From Thermogutta sp. (GTDB taxonomy: Bacteria > Planctomycetota > Planctomycetia > Pirellulales > Thermoguttaceae): a stretch of DNA of 8,008 nucleotides. The notes under the pieces were generated by a model that worked only from the letters and a program-made list of their open reading frames with translations, did no database searches and was not told the origin of the DNA. The stretch covers positions 1,977-9,984 of the forward strand of contig NZ_JACIYL010000077.1 of the NCBI RefSeq assembly GCF_014359955.1. Direction: 5' to 3'. Shown one piece after another: positions 1 through 7,537 of this stretch. The stretch's first letter is position 1. Every line of letters starts with the position of its first letter. A program made the position numbers and the translations under genes.

Positions 1-1
1 G

Positions 2-640
2 GAAAAAGCGCAAACCCTTCCGTATTTCTGTCCCATCAAACCGTTGGACGAGCCGCGGCCGATGCCCCCTAAGCCGACAATCCTTTTCATGGGACGAATT
101 CGCCCGATTAAAGGATTCGATATATTCATCGACGCACTGGCCAGAGTTCCCGAAGCGCGGGGAATTTTAGTCGGTGATATAACTGACAATACGCAACAAT
201 TAATAAATAATCTTTCCAAACGGTTTGGTTGCCCGGCGAGATTGGAAGTCCATCCCTGGGCATCCCGTGAACAAATCTCGGAATTTTTCAAATCCGCGAC
301 CCTTTTCGTCTTTCCATCTATTTGGCCTGAAACCCTCGGCATCGTTGGTCTGGAAGCTATGGCCCACGGTGTGCCCGTGGTGGCCAGCGACGTCGGCGGG
401 GTCAGGCAATGGCTGCAAGATGGTGTCAATGGAGCGCTGGTTCCGCCTCGCGATGCGAAGGCTCTGGCGGAGGCAATCAGGCGACTTCTTAACTCGCCCA
501 ATACGCTCCACTCCATGGGTCAAAACGCCATTCGAACGATCAAGGAGGGCTTTCTGCTGGAACAGCACGTCACAAAACTGCTCAACCTTTACGAGCAAGC
601 TGCGAGTAGGGGTAAATCAGCGGCAATCATCGGTAAATGA
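2..640 (+). CDS. Glycosyltransferase family 4, C-terminal part (5' partial)
   Basis: This is the C-terminal, nucleotide-sugar-binding half of a GT-B fold GT4 enzyme, which moves a sugar from an NDP-sugar to a growing glycan at the cytoplasmic membrane face. The frame is open from base 2 and the upstream codons (KAQTLPYFCPIKP) read naturally into the domain. The gene therefore starts left of the window, and a TTG at 44 is not a real start. Visible motifs are GRIRPIKGFD (phosphate-binding R and K) and the E-x7-E motif in ETLGIVGLEAMAHGVPVV, with Glu at window codons 110 and 118. A typical VGG..WL.DG.NG..VPPRD segment follows. The N-terminal acceptor domain is not visible, so acceptor and donor cannot be named. 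The stop TGA at 638-640 overlaps the next gene's ATG. Confidence 0.93.
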   Translation, partial: EKAQTLPYFCPIKPLDEPRPMPPKPTILFMGRIRPIKGFDIFIDALARVPEARGILVGDITDNTQQLINNLSKRFGCPARLEVHPWASREQISEFFKSATLFVFPSIWPETLGIVGLEAMAHGVPVVASDVGGVRQWLQDGVNGALVPPRDAKALAEAIRRLLNSPNTLHSMGQNAIRTIKEGFLLEQHVTKLLNLYEQAASRGKSAAIIGK

Positions 641-1824
641 TGTCGGAAAACACACTGCCTGTCCGCGTGCTCCATTATTTTGCATTTCCTGGGGGTGGGA
701 TTGGACGCTATGTTCACGAGTTGCTCACCCGCCTGCGAGACCAGCCCGGGGTGGAGGTGGAACTCGCGTGTATTCCCAGTTACCACTATCTCCAGCAGGC
801 AACCTATCCTACCTGGCCCGGCCTTCGGGACATAACGCATCCTGTAGCGTTCAGGCGGCGAATGCGCTTTGCAATCAATCTGCTCGTAAATCCCGTCCGG
901 GCAATAAAAAGGGCGCAACTGACGGGGGCCCAAATTCTCCATCTCTCCACCATTCCCCACGTAACCTTTGCCCTGTGGTCTCGAAAACTGAAAAAAGCCG
1001 GACTTCGACTTGTGGCCACTGCCCACGACGTGCGCCGCTCCCAGGGGTTAATCTGTTATCCTTACGAGATCGAACAACTCAAACGACTTTATCGAGCGTG
1101 CGATGCACTCTTCGTCCACAGTGAGTATCAGAAGAAAGACCTAATCGACTTTGCGGGCGTTTCTGAAGATAAAATTCATATTGTGCCTCACGGTCCATCA
1201 TACCACGGACCACCCCAGGGCGACAAAATGACGCTTCGCAAGCGATACGGAGTACCACTGGACAAACAGGTAGCGTTGTTTTTTGGTGATATTCGCCCGG
1301 ATAAAAACCTGGATCTTTTCCTTCAGGCCATGGTGCCCTATAAGGATCGCCTATTCCTGGTGGTAGCGGGACAGGCCAAGAATCGCGACGGCACGGGAAT
1401 TTCCGAGTACATCGCGCGGGCCGAGAATCTTGGCCTGTCTGGGAATATCTTGTGGCGCTGCGAGTACATCCCAGACAATGAAGTGCCAAACTTCTTTGAA
1501 CTATGCGATTGGGTGGCGATGCCCTATAGCAGCCGGTTTACCTCACAAAGCGGTGTGCTCAATGTTGCAATGGCTCATCGTCGGCCGGTACTGGTGAGCA
1601 CCACACCGACAATCGCCGAAACCTTGAAAAACTTTCCAGTAGGAGTCATGGTTTCTCCGGACAGTCTTGAGGAGCTTCGGCGAGCAATTGTCACGTTCTT
1701 GAATACCGATCAGAGCTGCTTCAAGGAGTCTATCGAGTCCTACCTGAAGACGTATTCGTGGGAGAAAAACGCGAGCACCACCGCGCTGGTGTATGAAGAA
1801 TTGCGGAGAGCATGTGTGCAATGA
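637..1824 (+). CDS. GT4-like glycosyltransferase with degenerate E-x7-E motif
   Basis: A complete 395-residue protein of normal GT4 length with a two-domain GT-B layout. The N-terminal domain has a glycine-rich FPGGGIGRYVHELL motif (about residues 17-29) and an LVATAHDVRR strand-loop. The C-terminal domain has GDIRPDKNLD (217-226, R220 and K223 as in donor phosphate binding). Where GT4 enzymes carry two glutamates eight residues apart, this protein has T302 and V310 within SQSGVLNVAMAHRRPVLVS. The fold and the small-residue turn are kept but both acidic residues are gone. It may still be active, as some GT4-like proteins deviate here, or act as a non-catalytic partner. The ATG at 637 overlaps the previous stop as ATGA; ATG 640 is an equally possible start. 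No clear Shine-Dalgarno is seen, so translation is probably coupled to gene 1. Confidence 0.9.
   Translation: MMSENTLPVRVLHYFAFPGGGIGRYVHELLTRLRDQPGVEVELACIPSYHYLQQATYPTWPGLRDITHPVAFRRRMRFAINLLVNPVRAIKRAQLTGAQILHLSTIPHVTFALWSRKLKKAGLRLVATAHDVRRSQGLICYPYEIEQLKRLYRACDALFVHSEYQKKDLIDFAGVSEDKIHIVPHGPSYHGPPQGDKMTLRKRYGVPLDKQVALFFGDIRPDKNLDLFLQAMVPYKDRLFLVVAGQAKNRDGTGISEYIARAENLGLSGNILWRCEYIPDNEVPNFFELCDWVAMPYSSRFTSQSGVLNVAMAHRRPVLVSTTPTIAETLKNFPVGVMVSPDSLEELRRAIVTFLNTDQSCFKESIESYLKTYSWEKNASTTALVYEELRRACVQ
1805..1810 (+). promoter_or_regulatory. Ribosome binding site deciding the start at 1821
   Basis: GGAGAG lies inside the end of the upstream coding region. Its distance to ATG 1821 is about 10-12 bases, whereas ATG 1812 would follow it by only one to three bases. 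This favours the 1821 start, which also forms the ATGA stop/start overlap. Confidence 0.5.
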
Positions 1825-3125
1825 ACCTGCTTGGACAAAGTGAGAGCTGCGAGGGGCTTTGCCAGGAGCGAGTTCCTCGGGTTACAGTTGTTCAGATCGG
1901 TTCTCGTCGGAACTATGCCGTGCCCATCGCACTCGCTCAAGCTGGAGCACTTGAGCGACTATTTACAGACTGGTATGCCGGCAAAGACCTTTTTACCCGG
2001 CTCGCCACGTGGGCATCCCGCCGTGTCCCGTCAAAGGTTCTTGCCAGGGCGGCCGCGCGGACAGTTCCCGAAATTCCGGTCGAAAAAGTGGTACACTTCC
2101 CTGGATTCGCAGTGGCCTACAAATGGAAGAAGTATTGGGCGGCGCGACGGAGGGAATCGCCAAGAGCCTATATTTGGGGTGGTCAGCGCTTTGGTAAAGC
2201 CGTCCGAGACTATGGGATTCCCCCTTGCGACGCCGTTTTCTGTTTTTCATCCGCAGCCAAGGAGATATTTGAGAGTCCGGTAGCAAGCAACACCGTACGC
2301 ATCCTGGACCAAGGGATCCCACCACTGGCTTATGACGACCGGTTGGTCCGGGAACAGGAGGCAGCTTATCCCGAATGGGCCGAACCAAGGCCAGCCCAAG
2401 TCGGTGTGGAAGAGTACACCGAACGTCAGAGACAAGAGTGGGCAAGCTCGGACATCATCCTCTGCCCTTCAAGGTTTTGCTGGCAGGCCCTGGCCGCCGA
2501 GAAGGCTCCTCTAGAGAAAGTTAGAATTCTGCCCTTCGGAATCACTTCCAGATTCTTCACAGGCCATCTGCCCCGAGAGCGAAACCGCCATTTCACAATC
2601 CTTTTTGCGGCGAATTCGCCTGTGCGAAAAGGCTTGCCCGACTTGGTGCGAGCGATAGAGCTATTAAACAGCCGTACTATTCGCGTCATTGTCGCCGGTG
2701 ATATATCCAGCCTTAGGACCGAAGCAGTGTCACGAACCAGACGTGTCGCAGAGGTGTTGGGTTGCGTAACCCGTCCAAAAATGGTCGACCTTTATCGGCA
2801 AGCGGACCTATTCGTATTCCCGACTGTTTCCGACATATTTCCAGCCGTTATCTTGGAGGCGATGGCGGCGGGCATTCCCGTGATTACCACCCCCAATTGC
2901 GGCTCGGGCGAGATCATCAGAGAGGGAGTAGACGGTTTTATTGTTCCTATTCGTTCGCCAGAAAAACTGGCAGAAAAGATAGAATATTTAGTGACACATC
3001 GCGATATATGCGTTGATATGGGACGCAACGCTTATGAGCGTGCTAAAGAGTACACCATTAATCACTACCGAGAACGGCTACTCTCTTTACTCCGCGAAGA
3101 ACTTCACCGTCGGCACCAAATATGA
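1821..3125 (+). CDS. Glycosyltransferase family 4 (QIGSRRNYAVP N-terminal type)
   Basis: A 434-residue GT-B fold transferase. I chose ATG 1821 because it makes a 4-base ATGA overlap with the previous stop and has GGAG at 1805-1808 upstream; an in-frame ATG at 1812 would sit almost on that GGAG. From 1821, the N-terminus has QIGSRRNYAVP (residues 25-35) followed by LERLFTDWYAG. A middle segment has a YPEW motif and a helix before SDIILCPSRFCW. These recur, as I recall, in one GT4 subgroup found in polysaccharide loci. The C-terminal domain has SPVRKGLPDL (R269, K270) and FPTVSDIFPAVILEAMAAGIPVI. The first motif glutamate is aspartate (D338) and the second is present (E346). Donor and acceptor cannot be read from sequence. 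It is likely co-translated with gene 2. Confidence 0.93.
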   Translation: MNLLGQSESCEGLCQERVPRVTVVQIGSRRNYAVPIALAQAGALERLFTDWYAGKDLFTRLATWASRRVPSKVLARAAARTVPEIPVEKVVHFPGFAVAYKWKKYWAARRRESPRAYIWGGQRFGKAVRDYGIPPCDAVFCFSSAAKEIFESPVASNTVRILDQGIPPLAYDDRLVREQEAAYPEWAEPRPAQVGVEEYTERQRQEWASSDIILCPSRFCWQALAAEKAPLEKVRILPFGITSRFFTGHLPRERNRHFTILFAANSPVRKGLPDLVRAIELLNSRTIRVIVAGDISSLRTEAVSRTRRVAEVLGCVTRPKMVDLYRQADLFVFPTVSDIFPAVILEAMAAGIPVITTPNCGSGEIIREGVDGFIVPIRSPEKLAEKIEYLVTHRDICVDMGRNAYERAKEYTINHYRERLLSLLREELHRRHQI

Positions 3126-3159
3126 AGCACTTGCGCTATTGTGAGCATGCTTTTCTATC

Positions 3160-4563
3160 ATGATGAATGACTTTGACCATGCAGCATTGACATATAAACA
3201 GACCCTCCCGCCGGGAAGCGGGGCTTTTTCGTATCGCCGGCTTCTCAAAGATCCCCTCGCGATATGTGTTGTGATTTGCGTTTTGGGACTCTTCTTCGGC
3301 GGGATCAGCGATATTCAGTGGCTATTCTACCCATACCGGTGGTGGTTCATAGCGGGACTGGCAACCTCCTTACTCGTAATGATTTTTCGTGTTACGTGGA
3401 TTCCCTACCGCCTGGAACACCGCTGGCTTTTTGCATTCATGTTTGTCAGCATTCTGAGTTGCCTGGTTTCCCCCATGCCGGAATACAGTTTCGCACGATT
3501 GTTTACATTTGTTCTAATGTTTATTGCGGTTTTCATCGGCCTTTGGGTCTGGCTTCAGGTGCCGGGAAATCTGCAAAGTTTCGTCTTCCTCCTCGTTGCC
3601 ACAGCCACGATAGGCGCTCTTTGGAGCGGTTTCTACATTCTCCAGCTTTCATCGCTCATCCCTGAAACACGATTTACTGGAGCCTTTGGTAAGGCCACTG
3701 GCACGGGCAGCTTCTGTGCAGCCTCACTTCCCATCATTTTATGGAAGGTGAGATACGCTCAGGGGAAACAAAAGGCCTTTTTCTTGTTAATCTTGGGGAT
3801 TCTTTTGTATACCCTGATCTTCTCAGGGGCGAGGGCAGCGATCATTGGCGGATTGTCGGCCACCATGGTATGGCTGTGGAAGCACTGGACACGCTTTCGG
3901 CCAGGCCTGGTTGCTTTAATGGTCATTGTCCTCGGTTTGTTTATGACAGGGATTCTTTCTCTGGAAATGTTCCCGGGATACATTGTTCGCACGGAATCGC
4001 TTCCAACATTCACCGGGCGAATCCCCCGGTGGAAAGTCGGACTGTCGCTGTTTTCGCAAAGTCCGATCATCGGCCATGGATACGGTACGACCCGCTATAT
4101 TCGACTTTTCGAAGATGGGGATAAATTACGGGGAGTCATCGTGCCAGGCCAAGTGACTTTTCTGGACTTGATCCCGGGCGTCGGCAAAGCCCGCCTTGGT
4201 AGGATGACCCTACACAGCGATCACGTCGAACGGCTCGTCGAGGGCGGAATTCTGGGATACATTCCCTTTGCTGTGTTTTGGTTTCTAATTATGCGTCGTT
4301 TTATACAAGTTTTATGGCGGCCTATGAATGTAAGTAATTCCCTTGCCCTGGCTCTCGGGCTCAATGTGTGCTATCTCTTTTTGGATTCGTTCATGCATGG
4401 GGCACTATTCGCCATCAATTCGCCAGGGACTCTCCTATCCTGGGCGGCCATCATCGTTTTTATGGCAGCAAGCGAACGAATCTTGCAAAATCCCGCGAAT
4501 ACGGTTAATGTTGCGTATCCTCCACATCATCCACAGCATCGATCCCCGCTCCGGTGGTCCTAG
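3160..4563 (+). CDS. O-antigen ligase/polymerase-like membrane protein (Wzy/WaaL superfamily)
   Basis: A 467-residue polytopic inner-membrane protein with roughly ten to twelve hydrophobic segments, for example near residues 33-48, 62-76, 113-131, 205-218, 248-266, 365-380 and 420-440. Superfamily marks are RFTGAFGKATGTG before a membrane segment, SGARAA (222-227) and TGRIPRWKVGL (285-295). SPIIGHGYG (301-309) and LHSDHVERLVEGGILGYIPF (from 351) lie in the expected large external loop. It would join lipid-linked oligosaccharides into a polymer or transfer glycan to an acceptor; sequence alone does not separate polymerase from ligase. About 41 residues separate GHGYG from LHSDH, which seems longer than usual. 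The final ~20 residues are read out of frame over the start of the next gene. ATG 3163 is an alternative start. Gene 3 ends 34 bases upstream, and I see no convincing promoter in that gap. Confidence 0.9.
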   Translation: MMNDFDHAALTYKQTLPPGSGAFSYRRLLKDPLAICVVICVLGLFFGGISDIQWLFYPYRWWFIAGLATSLLVMIFRVTWIPYRLEHRWLFAFMFVSILSCLVSPMPEYSFARLFTFVLMFIAVFIGLWVWLQVPGNLQSFVFLLVATATIGALWSGFYILQLSSLIPETRFTGAFGKATGTGSFCAASLPIILWKVRYAQGKQKAFFLLILGILLYTLIFSGARAAIIGGLSATMVWLWKHWTRFRPGLVALMVIVLGLFMTGILSLEMFPGYIVRTESLPTFTGRIPRWKVGLSLFSQSPIIGHGYGTTRYIRLFEDGDKLRGVIVPGQVTFLDLIPGVGKARLGRMTLHSDHVERLVEGGILGYIPFAVFWFLIMRRFIQVLWRPMNVSNSLALALGLNVCYLFLDSFMHGALFAINSPGTLLSWAAIIVFMAASERILQNPANTVNVAYPPHHPQHRSPLRWS

Positions 4564-5722
4564 TCACGCGCTGAGGGGTCTGGCCCAGGAGCAGCTCCGG
4601 CGTGGCCATCAGGTGAGTATTCTCACCACGAACGCCCAGTCCGCAGAACCTTGGATGTCGGATGCCCTATTTCGCGAGCGAATGAACAATGATCCTGCGT
4701 TTTCAGGGGCTGAGCTGTTCATTGCCCGGGGATACGGTCGCACACGCCCCTTTGCTCGATTTACCTGGACGCCGCAGGCCTACCGCTGGCTTCGGCACCG
4801 GTTGGCAAATCCGGATTCTCGGCCGGATATTGTGCACATCCACGGGGTATTCAGCCACCTGACAACTTTTGCCCCGCGGCTGGCCCGCCGGTTTGGAGTT
4901 CCCTATATCATGCGTCCGGCAGGTACGTTCGCCCCCCGCTGCATGGCCCTTGGCCGGACTGCAATGAAACGATGGTTCACCGCACTCTTCGTGGCAAAGG
5001 ACCTGCGACTGGCCGCCGCGGTTCAGGCAACCACTCCCGCTGAGGAGAACGAACTGCGCGAGCAGTTTGGACTGAACAATGTGGTGGTCATACCCCATGG
5101 AGTGGCCGGGGTGAACGATGCGCCCACTGATGTTGCCGAGGCCCGTCGGGCGCTCAATATACCAGAGCGGGCAAAAGTGCTTCTTTATCTCTCCCGATTA
5201 ACTCCGAAAAAACGTCCTGATTGGGTCATTCAGGCCGCGTCAAAACTTTATTTGGAGTATCCAGATTTAGTCACTATCTTTGCCGGGCCTGACGCGGGTG
5301 CCGAATCACAACTTGCTGCGGCCATTGCGTCAAGCAGGCTCAATGGTCAAGTGAAACGCTTCGGTTTTGTGACGGGCGACCAAAAGCGACAACTGTTCGA
5401 GGCGGCTGATGTTCTCGTTCTTCCGTCCCAGTCGGAAAATTTCGGTGTGGTGGTAGTTGAGGCCATGGCCCACGGTTTGCCAGTTGTGGTGACGCCCGGC
5501 GTGGCTAGCCACATCTATGTGGACGCCTCCGGCTGCGGACTCACGGTTGATGACAATGTTGACGCATTGACCGAGGGGATTCGAAAACTCCTTCAGGCCG
5601 ACAAGACCAAACTCGGCGAATCCGGAAGGGAGTACGTGAGGTTCTACCTTACTTGGCCGGTCATAACTGAGCAGATGGAACGCCTCTACGAGAGTATAGT
5701 TCGAAGTGTGACAAGGGCATGA
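4508..5722 (+). CDS. Glycosyltransferase family 4
   Basis: A 404-residue, canonical two-domain GT4. The frame is open further upstream, but those codons overlap the membrane-protein gene and give no GT-like sequence. ATG 4508 begins the classic first strand MLRILHIIHSIDPRSGGPS, with the acceptor-side Gly-Gly loop at 16-17. Other motifs are DIVHIHGVFSH, the RPAGTFAPR loop, the domain linker VVIPHGV, YLSRLTPKKRPD (donor phosphate binding), and SENFGVVVVEAMAHGLPVVV with E310 and E318 as the E-x7-E pair. It should retain the anomeric configuration and work at the cytoplasmic membrane face. No Shine-Dalgarno is evident, so expression probably depends on coupling to the gene it overlaps by 56 bases. 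The sugar specificity is unknown. Confidence 0.94.
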   Translation: MLRILHIIHSIDPRSGGPSHALRGLAQEQLRRGHQVSILTTNAQSAEPWMSDALFRERMNNDPAFSGAELFIARGYGRTRPFARFTWTPQAYRWLRHRLANPDSRPDIVHIHGVFSHLTTFAPRLARRFGVPYIMRPAGTFAPRCMALGRTAMKRWFTALFVAKDLRLAAAVQATTPAEENELREQFGLNNVVVIPHGVAGVNDAPTDVAEARRALNIPERAKVLLYLSRLTPKKRPDWVIQAASKLYLEYPDLVTIFAGPDAGAESQLAAAIASSRLNGQVKRFGFVTGDQKRQLFEAADVLVLPSQSENFGVVVVEAMAHGLPVVVTPGVASHIYVDASGCGLTVDDNVDALTEGIRKLLQADKTKLGESGREYVRFYLTWPVITEQMERLYESIVRSVTRA

Positions 5723-6528
5723 CGTCTATGAAGCCGAGTATTACCGCGTATATTCTCGCGAAAAATGAGGAGCCGAACATCGGCAAATGTTTGGCCTCAC
5801 TGGAACCGTGCGGCATACCAGTCGTCCTTTTAGACTCGGGATCAATAGATCGGACCAAGGAAATAGCCGGTGGATTTGACTTTTGTCAAATCCAAAGTTT
5901 CTTGTTTACATCCCATACTGATGCATGGAACACAATTACTGGTAGATGGCATACAGGCAATGAGTACGCTTTAATCCTAGACGCCGACATGGAAATAACA
6001 CCAGAGCTTTGGTGCGAGATTGTCCAGGCCCTTGACGGCTTGCCACAGGTCGTGCTTGCGCCAGTAATGATGTACGTTGAAGGACGCCCTCTTGTTCACG
6101 GGTCACTGTACCCGCCCAAGGCCATAGTGTTTCGAGGCGGAGATGAATACTTCATAGCCAGTGGTCATTGCTCTCGGCTCAAGCCTCGACTTGGGTGTTA
6201 TTACGCACAGAATAAGCTCATCCACAACGACCTCAAACCGTACTCAGCATATCTGTTATCGCAAGTCCGGTACGGCAGGCTATTGTATCAGCGATATGAG
6301 CAGGGATGCGTATCTTTTAAGGACCGATTGCGCGCTACTACGCCACTGATGGCATTCATTCATCCCTTCGCATCACTCGTGCTTCGCGGAGGGATACTAT
6401 CAGGGCGTCTCGGGATTATTTATGCACTGGACCGCGCCATTGCGGTTCTCGTCCAGTATCGGGTGGTGCTCGCGAGCAAGTTGGCACAGGATAGAAAACA
6501 GTCACCGGGTCAAAGTACCACTTCTTGA
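5719..6528 (+). CDS. Glycosyltransferase family 2, WaaE/KdtX-like
   Basis: A 269-residue GT-A fold transferase. Motifs in order are AYILAKNEEPNIGKCLASL (10-28), VVLLDSGSIDRT (nucleotide-binding, D39 to T46) and ILDADMEI, the metal-binding D-x-D at D88/D90. The KNEE..NI start and DSGS(I)D form are typical of the subgroup that includes lipopolysaccharide-core glucosyltransferases of WaaE/KdtX type. Where many relatives have a G-x-H-E segment, this one has SGHCSRL, so the family acidic residue there may be missing. The C-terminal part has an amphipathic helix and a hydrophobic stretch (about 215-255) likely to touch the membrane. ATG 5719 forms an ATGA overlap with the previous stop. ATG 5728 is also plausible, since AAGGG at 5713-5717 sits 10 bases before it. 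It probably adds a sugar to a lipid-linked or core acceptor. Confidence 0.9.
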   Translation: MTSMKPSITAYILAKNEEPNIGKCLASLEPCGIPVVLLDSGSIDRTKEIAGGFDFCQIQSFLFTSHTDAWNTITGRWHTGNEYALILDADMEITPELWCEIVQALDGLPQVVLAPVMMYVEGRPLVHGSLYPPKAIVFRGGDEYFIASGHCSRLKPRLGCYYAQNKLIHNDLKPYSAYLLSQVRYGRLLYQRYEQGCVSFKDRLRATTPLMAFIHPFASLVLRGGILSGRLGIIYALDRAIAVLVQYRVVLASKLAQDRKQSPGQSTTS

Positions 6529-6541
6529 TTGACTATGTGCG

Positions 6542-7537
6542 ATGGCGACACTCTGCACTGTCACAACTCTGGATTGCCCAGTGGAGGTTCTCACGACGTG
6601 GGTGTCCTACCACTTAAATATCGGTGTGGACCATATGTTTCTATTCTTCGACAATCCCGAGCATCCTGGGATATCTTCGGTAGCGGAGAATGCACGCATT
6701 ACACCAGTGCGATGCGACAGCGAGTACTGGCCAGGGGGTTCTGCGAAGCGCGAAAGACTCACTCTACATGAGCGCCAGTGGTTCAATGCGAATAAAGCAC
6801 TTCAGTGGGCACGAGAGCGCGGATTTGACTGGATCGCCCACATTGATAGCGACGAGCTTATCTACTTTGATGGAAATCTGAAGCTGGGATTAGACGCCAT
6901 TCCCAACTCTGTCGAAGTAGCGCGTCTGCGAGTGTTGGAATTCATTCCCCGACAGTTGGAATACGAACATCCATTCGCTGGGACGCACTGGTTTCGCGTT
7001 GGGCCGAAGAGACCAGCACGCAAGGCGAGACCTTCTTCAGTGCACGAATGGATTCTTTGCCTGGCAGAGATGGCCAGCTATTACGGTCGTTTAGGGGTCG
7101 CGAAATTAATTTGTCCGGGAGCACGCGGCCCGTTTCTCCGAGGCCACACCGGAGGCAAGTCGCTCGTTCGAGTAACTGCAGACATAAAAGGGATGGGAGT
7201 GCACCTACCCGCACCACCGGATGGACGCTTTTTCAGGAATTATTTTCTACCGCGTGCGGCAATCCTCCACTATGATTGTGGAAGTTTCTGCTACTGGATG
7301 GAAAAGTGGATGCAGCGCACATCGGAGAAGAATGTCCCGCGGGGCAGAGATGCTAAACGGAAAAGGCAAGCAGCCCGGTTTAGCGCTACGATGAAAAGCG
7401 AGGGGCTTCCTGGGCTTTACAGGCTATACTTTCGAGAATATGGACTTAGAGATTGGGAGATCCGTATTTTATCAGGTTTAAGACTTGTACGGCGCATTCA
7501 TGTGTCCAGCCGCATACCCCCTACAGGTTTAGCGTAA
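6542..7537 (+). CDS. Glycosyltransferase, GT2_4/GT92-like
   Basis: A 331-residue protein resembling the Glyco_tranf_2_4 / GT92 type. The N-terminus has a start strand followed by WVSYHLNIGVDHMFLFFDN, which is the hallmark of these enzymes. Next come NKALQWARERGFDWIAHIDSDELIYF, with the D-x-D metal site at D102/D104 and H100 before it, and then an EF.PR block. Near the C-terminus are AAILHYDCGSF and YWMEKWMQR, matching the family's conserved HY/HF..S...W..K.. region, then a basic stretch (GRDAKRKRQAARF). It starts 13 bases after the previous stop and has no clear Shine-Dalgarno. Its likely role is adding a sugar or branch to the glycan made by this operon; donor and linkage are unknown. It is the last complete gene before the non-coding gap. 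Confidence 0.88.
   Translation: MATLCTVTTLDCPVEVLTTWVSYHLNIGVDHMFLFFDNPEHPGISSVAENARITPVRCDSEYWPGGSAKRERLTLHERQWFNANKALQWARERGFDWIAHIDSDELIYFDGNLKLGLDAIPNSVEVARLRVLEFIPRQLEYEHPFAGTHWFRVGPKRPARKARPSSVHEWILCLAEMASYYGRLGVAKLICPGARGPFLRGHTGGKSLVRVTADIKGMGVHLPAPPDGRFFRNYFLPRAAILHYDCGSFCYWMEKWMQRTSEKNVPRGRDAKRKRQAARFSATMKSEGLPGLYRLYFREYGLRDWEIRILSGLRLVRRIHVSSRIPPTGLA

Noticed and set aside
44..46. TTG as the start codon of the first gene
   Set aside because: The frame is open upstream to base 2 with sequence that fits a GT4 linker, and the N-terminal domain is missing; the gene is truncated by the window edge.
589..1026. Minus-strand open frames of 130-150 codons (also 200-598, 1079-1489, 1993-2445, 4703-5098)
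   Set aside because: They lie opposite strongly supported GT genes and show no domain-like sequence; they are antisense shadows.
3144..3155. AGCATGCT followed by TTTT as a terminator between genes 3 and 4
   Set aside because: The palindrome is only 8 bases with no room for a loop, and genes 3 and 4 are closely spaced in one direction.
3131..3161. TTGCGC ... TATCAT as a promoter for the polymerase/ligase gene
   Set aside because: The -35 match is poor, the spacer is 19 bases, and the -10 would overlap the start codon.
4343..4507. Upstream extension of the GT4 gene at 4508 (55 extra codons)
   Set aside because: The extension lies over the membrane-protein gene, gives no GT-like sequence, and a classic GT4 N-terminus starts at ATG 4508.
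354..5480. Similar DNA at about 354-385 and 5459-5480 (coding for EAMAHG-PVV) as a repeat
   Set aside because: This is the conserved GT4 motif coded twice, explained by family homology rather than duplication of DNA.
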